Assembly: GCA_016872775.1 (NCBI GenBank)
Contig: VGZA01000018.1
Coordinates: forward strand, 39,700 to 103,699
Direction: 5' to 3'
Source of the DNA: Planctomycetota bacterium
GTDB lineage: Bacteria > Planctomycetota > Planctomycetia > Pirellulales > Pirellulaceae
DNA length: 64,000 nt
Below are positions 37,801 to 45,776 of the stretch, piece after piece. Position 1 is the stretch's first letter; each line of letters starts with the position of its first letter. Under the pieces are notes generated by a model. It was not told the DNA's origin. It did no database searches and worked only from the letters and a program-made list of their open reading frames with translations. The position numbers and the translations under genes were made by a program.

Positions 37801-37964
37801 TGGCACTTGAAGCAGTTGTTCGAGAGGATCGGCCGAATCGTCCGATTAAAGTCAATCTTCGCCGCGCCCTGCGCCGCTACCGGAGACGCGAGCAGACTCA
37901 AAAGCACCGTGGCGCTTACTCGTACCCACACGGCACAAGCTACGGGCGAAATTCGCATTGTCAT
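34836..37964 (-). CDS. PSD1 and planctomycete cytochrome c (DUF1549/DUF1553) protein
   Basis: A 1042-residue exported protein with a signal peptide (1-31). It is followed by the planctomycete cytochrome c module with one haem motif (CFKCHGPDA, about 55), then DUF1549 (about 155-375, WGRNAVDRFVLNRMQAAGL onward, with a CSQCHDHKYDPLT motif near 340), a carbohydrate-binding-like middle region, and DUF1553 (about 730-1000, VNRYWQAFFGTGLVKTAEDFG and the RRARTNTPLQALILMNDP block). Members are thought to be extracytoplasmic oxidases or dehydrogenases for complex substrates, but activity is unproven. The ATG has GGGAGA 5 nt upstream. Candidate promoter boxes TTGACG/CACAAT with 17-nt spacing lie about 40-80 nt upstream on the minus strand. 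Confidence 0.92.
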   Translation of the reverse strand: MTMRISPVACAVWVRVSATVLLSLLASPVAAQGAAKIDFNRTIRPILSNNCFKCHGPDAAERQAVLRLDVVEGATRAAESGRIPIVAGQPDQSEMVRRITAPDPDHRMPPPDSGKTLSEEERRILVAWIEQGANYDTHWAFVTPRRPQLPEIADDRWGRNAVDRFVLNRMQAAGLAPSPPADPVTLVRRVYLDLLGLPPTPAQVEEYLLDEGPHAYERLVDRLLENPHFGERMALDWLDAARFADTHGYHIDSGRDMTRWREWVIDAFNRNLPFDQFIVDQLAGDLLPNPSLAQRVASGFHRNHMINFEGGAIPQEYHTAYIVDRVNTTGTVFLGLTVGCSQCHDHKYDPLTQKEYYQLFAFFHNVPENGLDGSKGNAAPLVKVPTASQQAEIDEVTARISAVDRELTEDHPDRDREQAAWEKDATRTQPGWTGIPEAAVKSAAGATIRFDAQDSSWVVEGENAATDTYEIRSRLPLSRVTGLRVEFLPDKNLKNQGPGRSENGNLVLTTVAVSASTGGQAPQGRRIAAASASFNQPGFGVEQAIDDQPASGWGIYPETGKPHHAVFVLADPIDFTPEDVLEVRLEFQSQYARHQAGRFRVLVTNATDPRGDGLPAAIVNALRKERTSRSPDELNELRRYFRGTVSDAGKRLKAEREALAKQLQRLEAEVPTAMVMQEMEKPRETFLLVRGQYDRPADRVQAAVPAFLPPLPDGAAANRLGLAQWLVHSSHPLTTRVLVNRYWQAFFGTGLVKTAEDFGAQGEPPSHPQLLDWLAIEFRTGESVAGTPWNLKALVRLLVTSETYRQQSIVTRNGYARDPENRLLARGGRIRLPAEFIRDQALAVSGLLDRRIGGASVSPYQPPGIWEELASRADGKNWTAQEYSQSHGRDLYRRTMYTFWKRTAPPPTLVAFDAPDRETCVVRRARTNTPLQALILMNDPTYVEAARKLAERILRESGPELPQRVGHAFQLVLARKPRPAEIEVIAGIYQRQRETAQTDPRVREVLRVGESPADDTLDPNELAAWALVASVLLNLDETVTRN

Positions 37965-38144
37965 GGCGGTCTCCCTGTCGTGTTCGTCAAAGATCGCTGC
38001 ATTGTGGGAGATCAGCCGGCCAACGTCAACTTCGCCTGGAATCGCCTGTCAACGGCTTTTATTCCCGTGGCACCTTCGCTAGATTAGAGGCCTCCGTCCT
38101 GTGTCAAGTTCTTTCCGTTGCACCCGACACCGGAGTCGACAGGG

Positions 38145-40136
38145 ATGCGGCAGGTGTTTCGCCGAATTTTCCGGTACCCCCTGGCGATTCGCATCGCCTT
38201 GTTTGTCGCCGCGGTGCCGATCCTGATTTCGATTCGACAACTGGAAAGCGCGAGGAGCCTTCGCGTTTCGCAGGCGATCGCGCTGCCTGATTCGCGGGTT
38301 TTTATTATCGGCACGCAGTCCCATTTTCCGATGCGCACGCGGCACGTAGTTCGCGACTGGAACTGGAGCCGACAGGAGGTCGGCGAACCGTGTTATTTCT
38401 ACGGCAGTCAGTTGAAGTCGGACGGTTACCATGTCGCGGTCGTCGATCGGGATCGCCATCAGTTAACGGTCACCGATCTAAAGACAATGGAAGTCCGTGC
38501 GCGGTGGAGCGGGCATCCGGAATCGGGAGCGGCCAAACAGGATCGTCGACTGGTTCGCCGAGCGCCATTGCCTTGCAAGTTCAGCGCAAACGGCCGCTTT
38601 CTGGTATTCGGCGCAATGCCCAGCGGTGATGCCGACCCAGGCTACACGTGCGTCGGCGACCTGCAGACGGGCACCATCCGCGACCAGCGCGAGTGGCTGG
38701 TCACCTACCAGCCAGGTGACAACCTGATCGTCTTTGGCCCTAGCAATGCCCAGGGAGGATTCGAGTATTTCGGATTCGAAAACGGACGCTTCGAACGACT
38801 CGACCCGTTCCCGCGCGCGGCCAACTACTGGGTCTCCTTGAATGCCCGACGATACATCGCGTATTCGGATATCTGGAACCGGCCGTCCGAATTGCGGGAT
38901 TTCGAAGGACGAGTCGTGGGCCGTTTGCCGTTTCTGCGTTTCCTGGTCCCCAGTCCGGACGGCAGCCTGTTCGTTGGCGATTTTGCCCACAGCATCGAAG
39001 TCCACGATTACCAGAGCGGAGCGTTCGTTTCGCGCCTGAATGTCCCGTGGAGCGGTCCGAACTCGGACTTCGCGATCCCGACTGCGATGTCGGTGAGCCC
39101 CGATAATCTCGTTGTCGCTTCCGCGATGCCGGACAACACGGTCTCGGTCTGGGATGCACGCTCCGGCGAGCGTCTGTATTCCTGGGCTCCACCGCCGCCG
39201 CGGAACGAGGCATGGAAGATGCCGCTCACCCTGGTTGCACTGGCGGCATGGGGGCTGAGTTGGTGCTGGGCAGGCACGTTGCTTCAATCGCGATTCTGGT
39301 GGTTTGTCGATCCGATGATCGCCACATGGCCCCTGGCAATCGGATGGTCGCATGTCCAGGGGTTCATGGTTGCGGAAACGGTCCATTGCCTGATCGGGAT
39401 CGGTATTGTCGCGGCGGTAGTCGCGTGGAATTCCAGTCGCTCGGTAGTTATGGCTGGCTCGGCGGCAGTGCTCGTGTTTGCCATGCATTGGGGTTTTGTG
39501 TTCATGCTGCGTCGCGAGTTCTCCTTGGTCGACACCGAATTCGATTCGTCCGGGCTGTGGTTTCGCAACTGTCTGCTCGCGCTGGCGCTGACGTTGGGAA
39601 TTGCGACACTGAGGTTCTTTGGAGTCGAGTTGCGGCTGAATGGCTCGGAACGAAAGCACCCCGCGCCGCGTCTGCGATTTACGATCCGCGATGCCCTCAT
39701 GCTTACCACCGCAATTGCGGTCATGCTGGCGACAACGCTGCGGCATCCGCCGTGGAAAACGATCGGGGTGTCCGCTCAGGCTCCGATGCAGCTGACTGCC
39801 GGCTGGAGTCTGGCGGTGATCGCCACGTTGGAAGCGCTGGTCGTCATCGTGACCGTATGGGCCGTCCTTTCGCGCGTCGAACTTCCCTCGCGAATCGCAC
39901 TGTTCGGATTGGCCGTGCCCAGCCTGGCCTATCTGTTTGCCTGCGGCGTTCTCCGATACGTACCCGTCGAAGCGGCTCGAGATTTGCACTCACAGGCGTG
40001 GGGCCCCTGGTACGGACAGGAACCGGTGTTTCTGGCGGCCTATCTGGTCGCCATGCTATTACCGTTTCGGCGGCGCGGCTTCTGGTTGGGACGGATCGAA
40101 CGTGAAATCAAACTGATGGCGCAGCAGGCAGTCTGA
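38145..40136 (+). CDS. Membrane protein with WD40-like propeller domain
   Basis: A 663-residue protein from the ATG at 38145; an in-frame TTG at 38118 is less likely. One N-terminal transmembrane helix (about 12-32) is followed by roughly 330 residues of beta-propeller-like repeats such as SPDGSLFVGDFAHSIEVHDYQSG and SPDNLVVASAMPDNTVSVWDARSGE. The C-terminal half has about eight hydrophobic helices. A propeller presented outside the membrane and linked to a polytopic domain suggests sensing or assembly, but the protein cannot be placed in a family. It is divergent from the PSD1 gene and 72 nt upstream of the next large gene. Confidence 0.72.
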   Translation: MRQVFRRIFRYPLAIRIALFVAAVPILISIRQLESARSLRVSQAIALPDSRVFIIGTQSHFPMRTRHVVRDWNWSRQEVGEPCYFYGSQLKSDGYHVAVVDRDRHQLTVTDLKTMEVRARWSGHPESGAAKQDRRLVRRAPLPCKFSANGRFLVFGAMPSGDADPGYTCVGDLQTGTIRDQREWLVTYQPGDNLIVFGPSNAQGGFEYFGFENGRFERLDPFPRAANYWVSLNARRYIAYSDIWNRPSELRDFEGRVVGRLPFLRFLVPSPDGSLFVGDFAHSIEVHDYQSGAFVSRLNVPWSGPNSDFAIPTAMSVSPDNLVVASAMPDNTVSVWDARSGERLYSWAPPPPRNEAWKMPLTLVALAAWGLSWCWAGTLLQSRFWWFVDPMIATWPLAIGWSHVQGFMVAETVHCLIGIGIVAAVVAWNSSRSVVMAGSAAVLVFAMHWGFVFMLRREFSLVDTEFDSSGLWFRNCLLALALTLGIATLRFFGVELRLNGSERKHPAPRLRFTIRDALMLTTAIAVMLATTLRHPPWKTIGVSAQAPMQLTAGWSLAVIATLEALVVIVTVWAVLSRVELPSRIALFGLAVPSLAYLFACGVLRYVPVEAARDLHSQAWGPWYGQEPVFLAAYLVAMLLPFRRRGFWLGRIEREIKLMAQQAV

Positions 40137-40208
40137 GGGGCCGCGGCGATGCCAGAGCATCGCCGAAAACGGCGATCGATTTTTACAGAATTTCATAGGA
40201 GGCCGGCG

Positions 40209-42998
40209 ATGCGTCTGCTAGCAGTTCCGCTCGCGCCGCGAAGCAATGCGTTTTTTTTCTTGCCGCTGTGGGTGCTCTTGAGCTCCATGGCATGGAGTGC
40301 CGCGGGCCGGGAGCATATTGACGCGGAAGCGGTCGCCGGTGCGCCGTTCGGCGTGGCGGTGGTACGGTTACCGGCGTCGAACGAGACCGGTCGCGCCGGG
40401 GTATCGAGTGCTTTCGCGGTGGATGGCGGGGGGCGCGCTCACTACCCGGCGTTTGTGAGCGGCCGGTTGCGAAAGTTGCTGGGCGCGGCGTTCGGTCTCG
40501 AGGCGGACGGAACCGCCGCGATCACCGTCAGTTTTCTTTTCGACGGCGACGCGCCGTTTCCGGTCACGATTTATGCTCCACAACCCTATCAGTTCGAAAT
40601 CGTGCCCCGCCGTGAAACAAGACGGGTTCACGAACGGCTGCTCAATCACTGGTGGCGCGACTATTTGGCCGCGGTCAAGGAACAGGCTGACAACAGCGAC
40701 TATGAACCGTTCGCCCAAACCTATCTGACCAGCATGCTGTCCCGCCGGCTGCAGCTTGCCTTGCCTGTCGAGCCCAAGGAACAACCGGCCGGTGATTTGC
40801 AGCGTAGTCTTGAGCTGGTCTTCGGCGCGGAGGACGCGCGCGTCGCGGCGCTGCGATCGGCCATGCGGAATGGCACTCCGCCGGCCGGCAACGGTGGCGA
40901 CTCCAGCAGCCTGGAACCCGCGCACCTGCCGCTGCCGCCCGCGATCGAATGGGGGCTCGAGCGCCACGGCGAAATCGCCACGGATGTCTCCCTGGAATCG
41001 ATCGCATCCCATGTACCAGAGGAATGCTTCTACATTCGTTTTGGCCGGTTCTCCAATTACGTGTGGCTCAGCCGGTTCATGGACGAATACGCAGGCGGGC
41101 TCGCCAGCATGATTACGCTGCGCGGGGTTCGCGACGACGGCGACGCGCGCGTGCAGCGTCAATTGGCGCTCAAGGAGTCGGCGCTCGGTGATTTGCTCGG
41201 CGATGCATTCATTTCCGATGTCGCAATTCTGGGCCGCGACCTTGATCTGCGCCGCGGTGCGGCGATTGGCATGCTATTCCAGGCTCGCAACAGCCTGCTC
41301 GGCGCGAATTTCCAACAGGAGCGGCGCAGAATCCTGGAGGAAGAGCGCGATCACGGCGCGACGCTCGAGACGGTTCGAATCGGTGACCACGATGTTTCGT
41401 TCCTTTCCACGCCCGATCATCGCGTTCACTCCTATTACGCGATCGATGGCGATTACCATCTCGTGACAACAAGTCGAGCAATCGTCGAGAGATTCTACGA
41501 GGCGGGACGAGGCACACGCAGCCTGGCGCAAATCGCCGAATTTCGGCATGCCCGAACGCGACTGCCGCTGGACCGCGACGACACGGTCTTCCTCTATTTT
41601 TCGCGGCCTTTTCTGAGAGCGTTGGTCGAGCCTCGGTATCAGGTCGAACTTTCCCGGCGCATGACGGCCGAAGCCGACATGCGGATCCTGGAAATGGCTC
41701 GCTGGGCAGCTCGCGGTGAATCGATCGATCCCGATTCTGCGGACGCCATGATCGCCGCCGGCCTGCTGCCGGCGGGATTCGGCCTTCGCTCGGACGGATC
41801 GAAAGTCACCTGGACCGCCCAGGGAGCGGTCGATTCCCGCCGCGGCCCCCGCGGCGCATTCTTGCCGATCCCCGATCTTCCGATCGACGGCATTACCGCC
41901 CGCGAGTCCCGCGACTGTCTGCGCCAATCCGCCTTCTACTCCCGTCAATGGCAGCAAATGGACCCTCTGATGGTCGCGGTCAAACGATTCTCGACGCCCG
42001 TCGACGGCCAGGAACGTCTGGTGATCGACGCGCACATCTCGCCGCTCGAAGAGGGAAAATACGGAACGCTCTTGTCGATTCTCGGCCCCCCGTCGCGCGA
42101 ACGCATGGCGCGCGCCGAGGGTGACGTCATCCATCTGCAAGCCAACGTCATGGGCGGACTGCTCAACGACACCGTACCTCCACACTACCTGTTTCTTGGT
42201 GTTCAGGACGCAGTTCCCCTGGCCGATCCGCGGCCGAATGGCCTTCTGCGAACCTTACGGATTCTGCAAACCACGCCCGGATACCTCGGCGCATGGCCGA
42301 AACCCGGATTCCTCGACATGCTGCCGCTCAGCCTGGGCGGTGGACGCCCCGATCCCCAAGGCTATTCCTCGTTGCTGTTTGGGCTCGGGCGCCGCCAGAT
42401 CGGCGATCTGGCGTTACTCTCGTTTGACCACCGATTGCTCGAAAGGATCCCACCCCAATTGCACCTGGAACCGACCGACGACGCTGCCCAATTGCGGGTC
42501 GAACTCGCTGACCTTTCCCGTGCCCGGCTCTCCACCTGGGTGAATGTACTCTGCTTCGATCGGTCGTGGCAAAGTTCCCTTGGCAATGTGCGTCTCTTGC
42601 ACGCGCTGACGCAGCAATTCCAGATTCCAGATGACCAGTGCCTGCCTGTCGCCGAGTCGCTGGTCGATGGTCGACTTGTCTGTGCCCTGGGTGGACAGTA
42701 TTCCCACCGCCAACTGGACCGATTGACCGTCTGGTCATCCAGTGCCTGGGCGCAGGAACCGACCGCCTATCGGGCACCTCTGCTCGACTGGTTTCGCGGA
42801 CTCGACGCTCGGTTACTCAAGGAACCGGACCGACTGATCGTCCACGCGGAATTGGCGATTCAGCGCAAACCCAACGAGCCGAAAGTGGAACTCCCGCTCT
42901 TCGATTTTCTGGGCCGACGCAAGCCCGAAGCGGCAAAACCCGACGCGGAACAGGCTCCTGCCCCTGCAACCTCCAAGAAACGTACTCGCGAATTCTGA
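40209..42998 (+). CDS. Large exported protein, unknown function
   Basis: A 929-residue protein. The frame is open from 40149, but AGGAGG 6 nt before the ATG at 40209 fixes the start. A signal peptide (about 12-33, NAFFFLPLWVLLSSMAWSAAG) is followed by alternating beta and helical segments without cysteine-rich haem motifs or recognisable catalytic signatures. Regions such as VPEECFYIRFGRFSNYVWLSRFMDEYAG and DHDVSFLSTPDHRVHSYYAIDGDYHL look like conserved globular parts. The tail is a charged, disordered stretch ending KKRTREF. It may be co-transcribed with the preceding membrane gene. Confidence 0.7.
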   Translation: MRLLAVPLAPRSNAFFFLPLWVLLSSMAWSAAGREHIDAEAVAGAPFGVAVVRLPASNETGRAGVSSAFAVDGGGRAHYPAFVSGRLRKLLGAAFGLEADGTAAITVSFLFDGDAPFPVTIYAPQPYQFEIVPRRETRRVHERLLNHWWRDYLAAVKEQADNSDYEPFAQTYLTSMLSRRLQLALPVEPKEQPAGDLQRSLELVFGAEDARVAALRSAMRNGTPPAGNGGDSSSLEPAHLPLPPAIEWGLERHGEIATDVSLESIASHVPEECFYIRFGRFSNYVWLSRFMDEYAGGLASMITLRGVRDDGDARVQRQLALKESALGDLLGDAFISDVAILGRDLDLRRGAAIGMLFQARNSLLGANFQQERRRILEEERDHGATLETVRIGDHDVSFLSTPDHRVHSYYAIDGDYHLVTTSRAIVERFYEAGRGTRSLAQIAEFRHARTRLPLDRDDTVFLYFSRPFLRALVEPRYQVELSRRMTAEADMRILEMARWAARGESIDPDSADAMIAAGLLPAGFGLRSDGSKVTWTAQGAVDSRRGPRGAFLPIPDLPIDGITARESRDCLRQSAFYSRQWQQMDPLMVAVKRFSTPVDGQERLVIDAHISPLEEGKYGTLLSILGPPSRERMARAEGDVIHLQANVMGGLLNDTVPPHYLFLGVQDAVPLADPRPNGLLRTLRILQTTPGYLGAWPKPGFLDMLPLSLGGGRPDPQGYSSLLFGLGRRQIGDLALLSFDHRLLERIPPQLHLEPTDDAAQLRVELADLSRARLSTWVNVLCFDRSWQSSLGNVRLLHALTQQFQIPDDQCLPVAESLVDGRLVCALGGQYSHRQLDRLTVWSSSAWAQEPTAYRAPLLDWFRGLDARLLKEPDRLIVHAELAIQRKPNEPKVELPLFDFLGRRKPEAAKPDAEQAPAPATSKKRTREF

Positions 42999-42999
42999 G

Positions 43000-43040
43000 C
43001 CGTTCCCCGTTCCCCTCTTCCACCGCAACCCGTAACCCTC
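43000..43040 (-). repeat. Second copy of the intergenic repeat found at 22663
   Basis: The minus strand here matches 22663-22699 at about 34 of 37 positions, including GAAGAGGGGAACGGGGAACG. It starts right after the stop codon of the 929-residue gene, as the other copy follows the kinase remnant. This copy lacks the distant inverted partner. Confidence 0.65.
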
Positions 43041-43096
43041 TGCCCCCGTTCCCCAATTCCTGGCGTTGTTCCGCACAACCTGTATCATAGACCAAT

Positions 43097-44071
43097 ATGA
43101 TTCCACCGCGGCAAAGCTGGCGGTTAACTGTCGCCATCAGCATGTTTCTGTTCGCGTCACCCCCTCGTGGACTTGACGCCCAGGCGCCTCGTCGCCGCCT
43201 GCAGGAAGATCGCAGACAGCCGCCGATCGAACAGCAGTTGGAACGATTTGCGGAGCAGTTTTTCGCGCCGCCCAATGCGGAAGACGCGAAGTTACTCGAG
43301 GGGGTGGAAATTTCGGCGGCGGAGGAGCGTGCCTTTGGCCGCGAGCTGATCGCAGTGTACGAAGACGACCTGCGCATGCAGGGACTCGATCTTCTACGTC
43401 GTGGCAAGGACCACGACTACGTCCGGCGGCTGGTGGAGACGATTCGCCCGTTCATGAAGCACGCCGACCGTTATCCAGAAATTTCCGTTACGATTGTCGA
43501 TTCGCCGCGCGTTGACGCGCGTTCGTTCCCGGGTGGCTGTCTCTATTTCTGCAAAGGTCTGTTGCGATTCGCGGAGTCGGAAGCAGCGCTGGTCGGGATC
43601 ATCGGTCACGAACTGTCGCACCTCGACCATGGGCATCAGTTGGTGTCGCTGAAGAAGTCTCGATTATTCGACCGGGAAGCCGATCTATTCCGCCGCGGCG
43701 CAATCGCCGATCCCGCGGTTGCGACCCAGTGGATTGGACGATTTGTGCCTCGGCCGTTTCGTCCGGAGGACGAGGCGGTCGCCGACGCGGATGGCGCCCG
43801 CTGGGCGTTCGACGCAGGCTACGATCCGCGTGCCCTGGCCGATCTGTTCGACCGCATGCACCAGGCGAATCCTGCCTTGCGGATACCGTTCTCTTCGTTT
43901 CTTCGATCTCATCCCTACAACGAGGATCGGCGGGATGCGATTCTTCGCGAGTTTGATCGGCTGGAGAAGGTTGAACAGCAGCGCGACGACCAACGCATCC
44001 CGGAACTCTATCTGGGCAAAAAGAACCTGGCTCAGCGGATTCCGAAGTCGCAGAGGAAATTTCCCGAGTGA
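43097..44071 (+). CDS. M48 family zinc metalloprotease
   Basis: A 324-residue exported peptidase. It has a signal peptide (1-29) and the zinc motif HELSH at residues 171-175 within GIIGHELSHLDHGH. The third ligand is probably the Glu in PEDEAVADADGARWAFDAGY, as in M48 enzymes with an ExxAD-like segment. The C-terminal HPYNEDRRDAIL motif is also typical. Members degrade misfolded envelope proteins (BepA/LoiP-like). The gene is alone, following the intergenic repeat. Confidence 0.87.
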   Translation: MIPPRQSWRLTVAISMFLFASPPRGLDAQAPRRRLQEDRRQPPIEQQLERFAEQFFAPPNAEDAKLLEGVEISAAEERAFGRELIAVYEDDLRMQGLDLLRRGKDHDYVRRLVETIRPFMKHADRYPEISVTIVDSPRVDARSFPGGCLYFCKGLLRFAESEAALVGIIGHELSHLDHGHQLVSLKKSRLFDREADLFRRGAIADPAVATQWIGRFVPRPFRPEDEAVADADGARWAFDAGYDPRALADLFDRMHQANPALRIPFSSFLRSHPYNEDRRDAILREFDRLEKVEQQRDDQRIPELYLGKKNLAQRIPKSQRKFPE

Positions 44072-44357
44072 ACGGGGACACGCGCCAAAGACTCCCGACT
44101 CCACGGCTCATTTTCCGATACAGAATCGCCGCCTGCGTGACCATGCTTCGACAAACGACCTGATTTGCCGAGGTATTCGACGGTTCAGATTCTTGGGTCT
44201 TCAGCCATTTGTCCTGATCGGGACATCTTTTGAGGGCGTTCCGTGCAAGCTGCAAAAGCTTCGTCTATTCGACTGACTCGAATGTATGGCCGCAAGTATC
44301 TCACGGGAACGGGGTTTGTGAAAAGTGAATCCGCCGCATCTCTTCCCTTTTCCGCAC
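44072..44357. other. Intergenic region between M48 protease and mnmE
   Basis: A convergent 286-nt gap. A minus-strand frame runs through it into the antisense of the protease gene, but I see no family features. No clear terminator hairpin was found. Confidence 0.4.
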
Positions 44358-45767
44358 CTACTTGCCGATGCAGAATTTGCTGAAAATACGGTCGAGAATG
44401 TCGTCGGTGACGACGCTCCCCGTGAGTTGTCCCAGGTCGTCGAGCACCGCGCGAAGTTCCGCGGCAATCAGCTCGTCGCCGCCCTGATCCTCGATGAGCT
44501 GCTGGCAGCGGGTCAATCCTTCCGTCATGCGTCGCAGTGCATCACCGCACCGAGCTGCGGTAGCGGCCATAACCGGTAGCTCCGCGTCTTCGGCCAATCG
44601 GTCGGCCCCCGCCAGGCGCCCGGCAATCGCTCGTTGGAGTTCTGGCACTCCCGATCCGCTGTGCGCACTCGTCGGGAATCCCCAGGTCGGAACGGTGCGC
44701 GCCAGATCAATCTTGGTCCAGACGCGCAGGGTGCGGGAATCGAGCATCGCTTCGGGGTCGTCGAACAAGGTTGATGCCACCTGGGGCGCCTCCACGCAGT
44801 CCAGGATCAGATCGGCCTGCTGCTGCTGGTCACGTGCCATTTGCTGGCTTTGGGCATCGATCGTTGCCGCGCTCTCCGCGCCGCCGTCGCCCCCGATGCC
44901 GTCGCCGCCTGGCAGGGATTGTTCGAGTCCCGCGGTGTCAACCAACCGGCATTCGACGCCCGCCAGCACGACGGTTCGACTCACGAAGTCGCGGGTTGTG
45001 CCTGGCTGGTTGGCGACGATCGAGGCCGCCGCACCGACCAGCGCGTTCATCAGGCTGCTCTTGCCGACATTGGGCGGTCCGCGCAGCGCGACAGATGGCA
45101 CGGCGGACGCGTCGCCCCGGCCGGAGAGTTGTCGGGCGAGCGATTCGACGCGCGACTGGACGCTAGCGACGCGCTGTGCGGCGTCGGTTCGGGAGATGAA
45201 TGCGATATCTTCGTCGGCAAAATCCAGGGCGGCCTCGAGTTCGGACAGCAGGTCCAACAGTTCGTCACGCAGGAGATGCAGCGGTTGTGCGAGCCCTCCC
45301 GCCATTTGCCGCAAGGCGGTGGCAAGCTGCGATTGGCTGGCCGCGTCGATCACCCCCAACACCGCCTCCACCTGGGTCAAATCGAGCCGCCCTGCCAGGA
45401 AAGCGCGGAACGTGAATTCCCCCGGCGCCGCCAGGCGCGAGCCCGCCTGGCATAATTCCGCGACGACGGCGTTCGCGATGGCGGGGCTTCCCGGCACGTG
45501 GAATTCGACCGAGGGTTGTCGGGTGTAGCTCTGGGCTCCCGGCCAGACCAGCACCTGGCACGGAATGGGCCGACCAAGCTCGCGCAAGACAAATTGACCG
45601 GCGACGGCGCGACTCGACTTGATTCTAAGGATGTCGCATGCATCGAAGCGGCAGCAGCGAGCCGCGCAGGCCAACGAATCGGGGCCCGACATCCGCACGA
45701 CCGCCCGCGGTGCGCGACGAGCGGGAGTCGTGAGTGCGACAATTGTATCCGCCAGTCGCGTCAGCAT
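44358..45767 (-). CDS. mnmE: tRNA uridine-5-carboxymethylaminomethyl modification GTPase MnmE
   Basis: A 469-residue GTPase that, with MnmG, modifies the wobble uridine of several tRNAs. The N-terminal folate-binding domain (TIVALTTPARRAPRAVVRMSG; LAAPGEFTFRAFLAGRLDLTQVEAV) is followed by the helical domain with an inserted G domain: G1 GPPNVGKSS, G3 DTAGL and G4 as TKID rather than NKxD. The essential C-terminal FCIGK is intact. The region after DTAGL contains a Gly-rich GGDGIGGDGG insert. It starts 9 nt after yidC, and yidC-mnmE proximity is common in bacteria. Confidence 0.95.
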   Translation of the reverse strand: MLTRLADTIVALTTPARRAPRAVVRMSGPDSLACAARCCRFDACDILRIKSSRAVAGQFVLRELGRPIPCQVLVWPGAQSYTRQPSVEFHVPGSPAIANAVVAELCQAGSRLAAPGEFTFRAFLAGRLDLTQVEAVLGVIDAASQSQLATALRQMAGGLAQPLHLLRDELLDLLSELEAALDFADEDIAFISRTDAAQRVASVQSRVESLARQLSGRGDASAVPSVALRGPPNVGKSSLMNALVGAAASIVANQPGTTRDFVSRTVVLAGVECRLVDTAGLEQSLPGGDGIGGDGGAESAATIDAQSQQMARDQQQQADLILDCVEAPQVASTLFDDPEAMLDSRTLRVWTKIDLARTVPTWGFPTSAHSGSGVPELQRAIAGRLAGADRLAEDAELPVMAATAARCGDALRRMTEGLTRCQQLIEDQGGDELIAAELRAVLDDLGQLTGSVVTDDILDRIFSKFCIGK

Positions 45768-45776
45768 TCGCCCTCG

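Noticed and set aside
38478..39989. Minus-strand frame of 503 codons opposite the WD40-like membrane gene
   Set aside because: Composition is rich in Arg, Gln and Asp without motifs; the plus-strand frame has helices and propeller repeats.
43599..44255. 218-codon minus-strand frame between mnmE and the M48 gene
   Set aside because: Most of it is antisense to the protease; the remaining part shows no family pattern.
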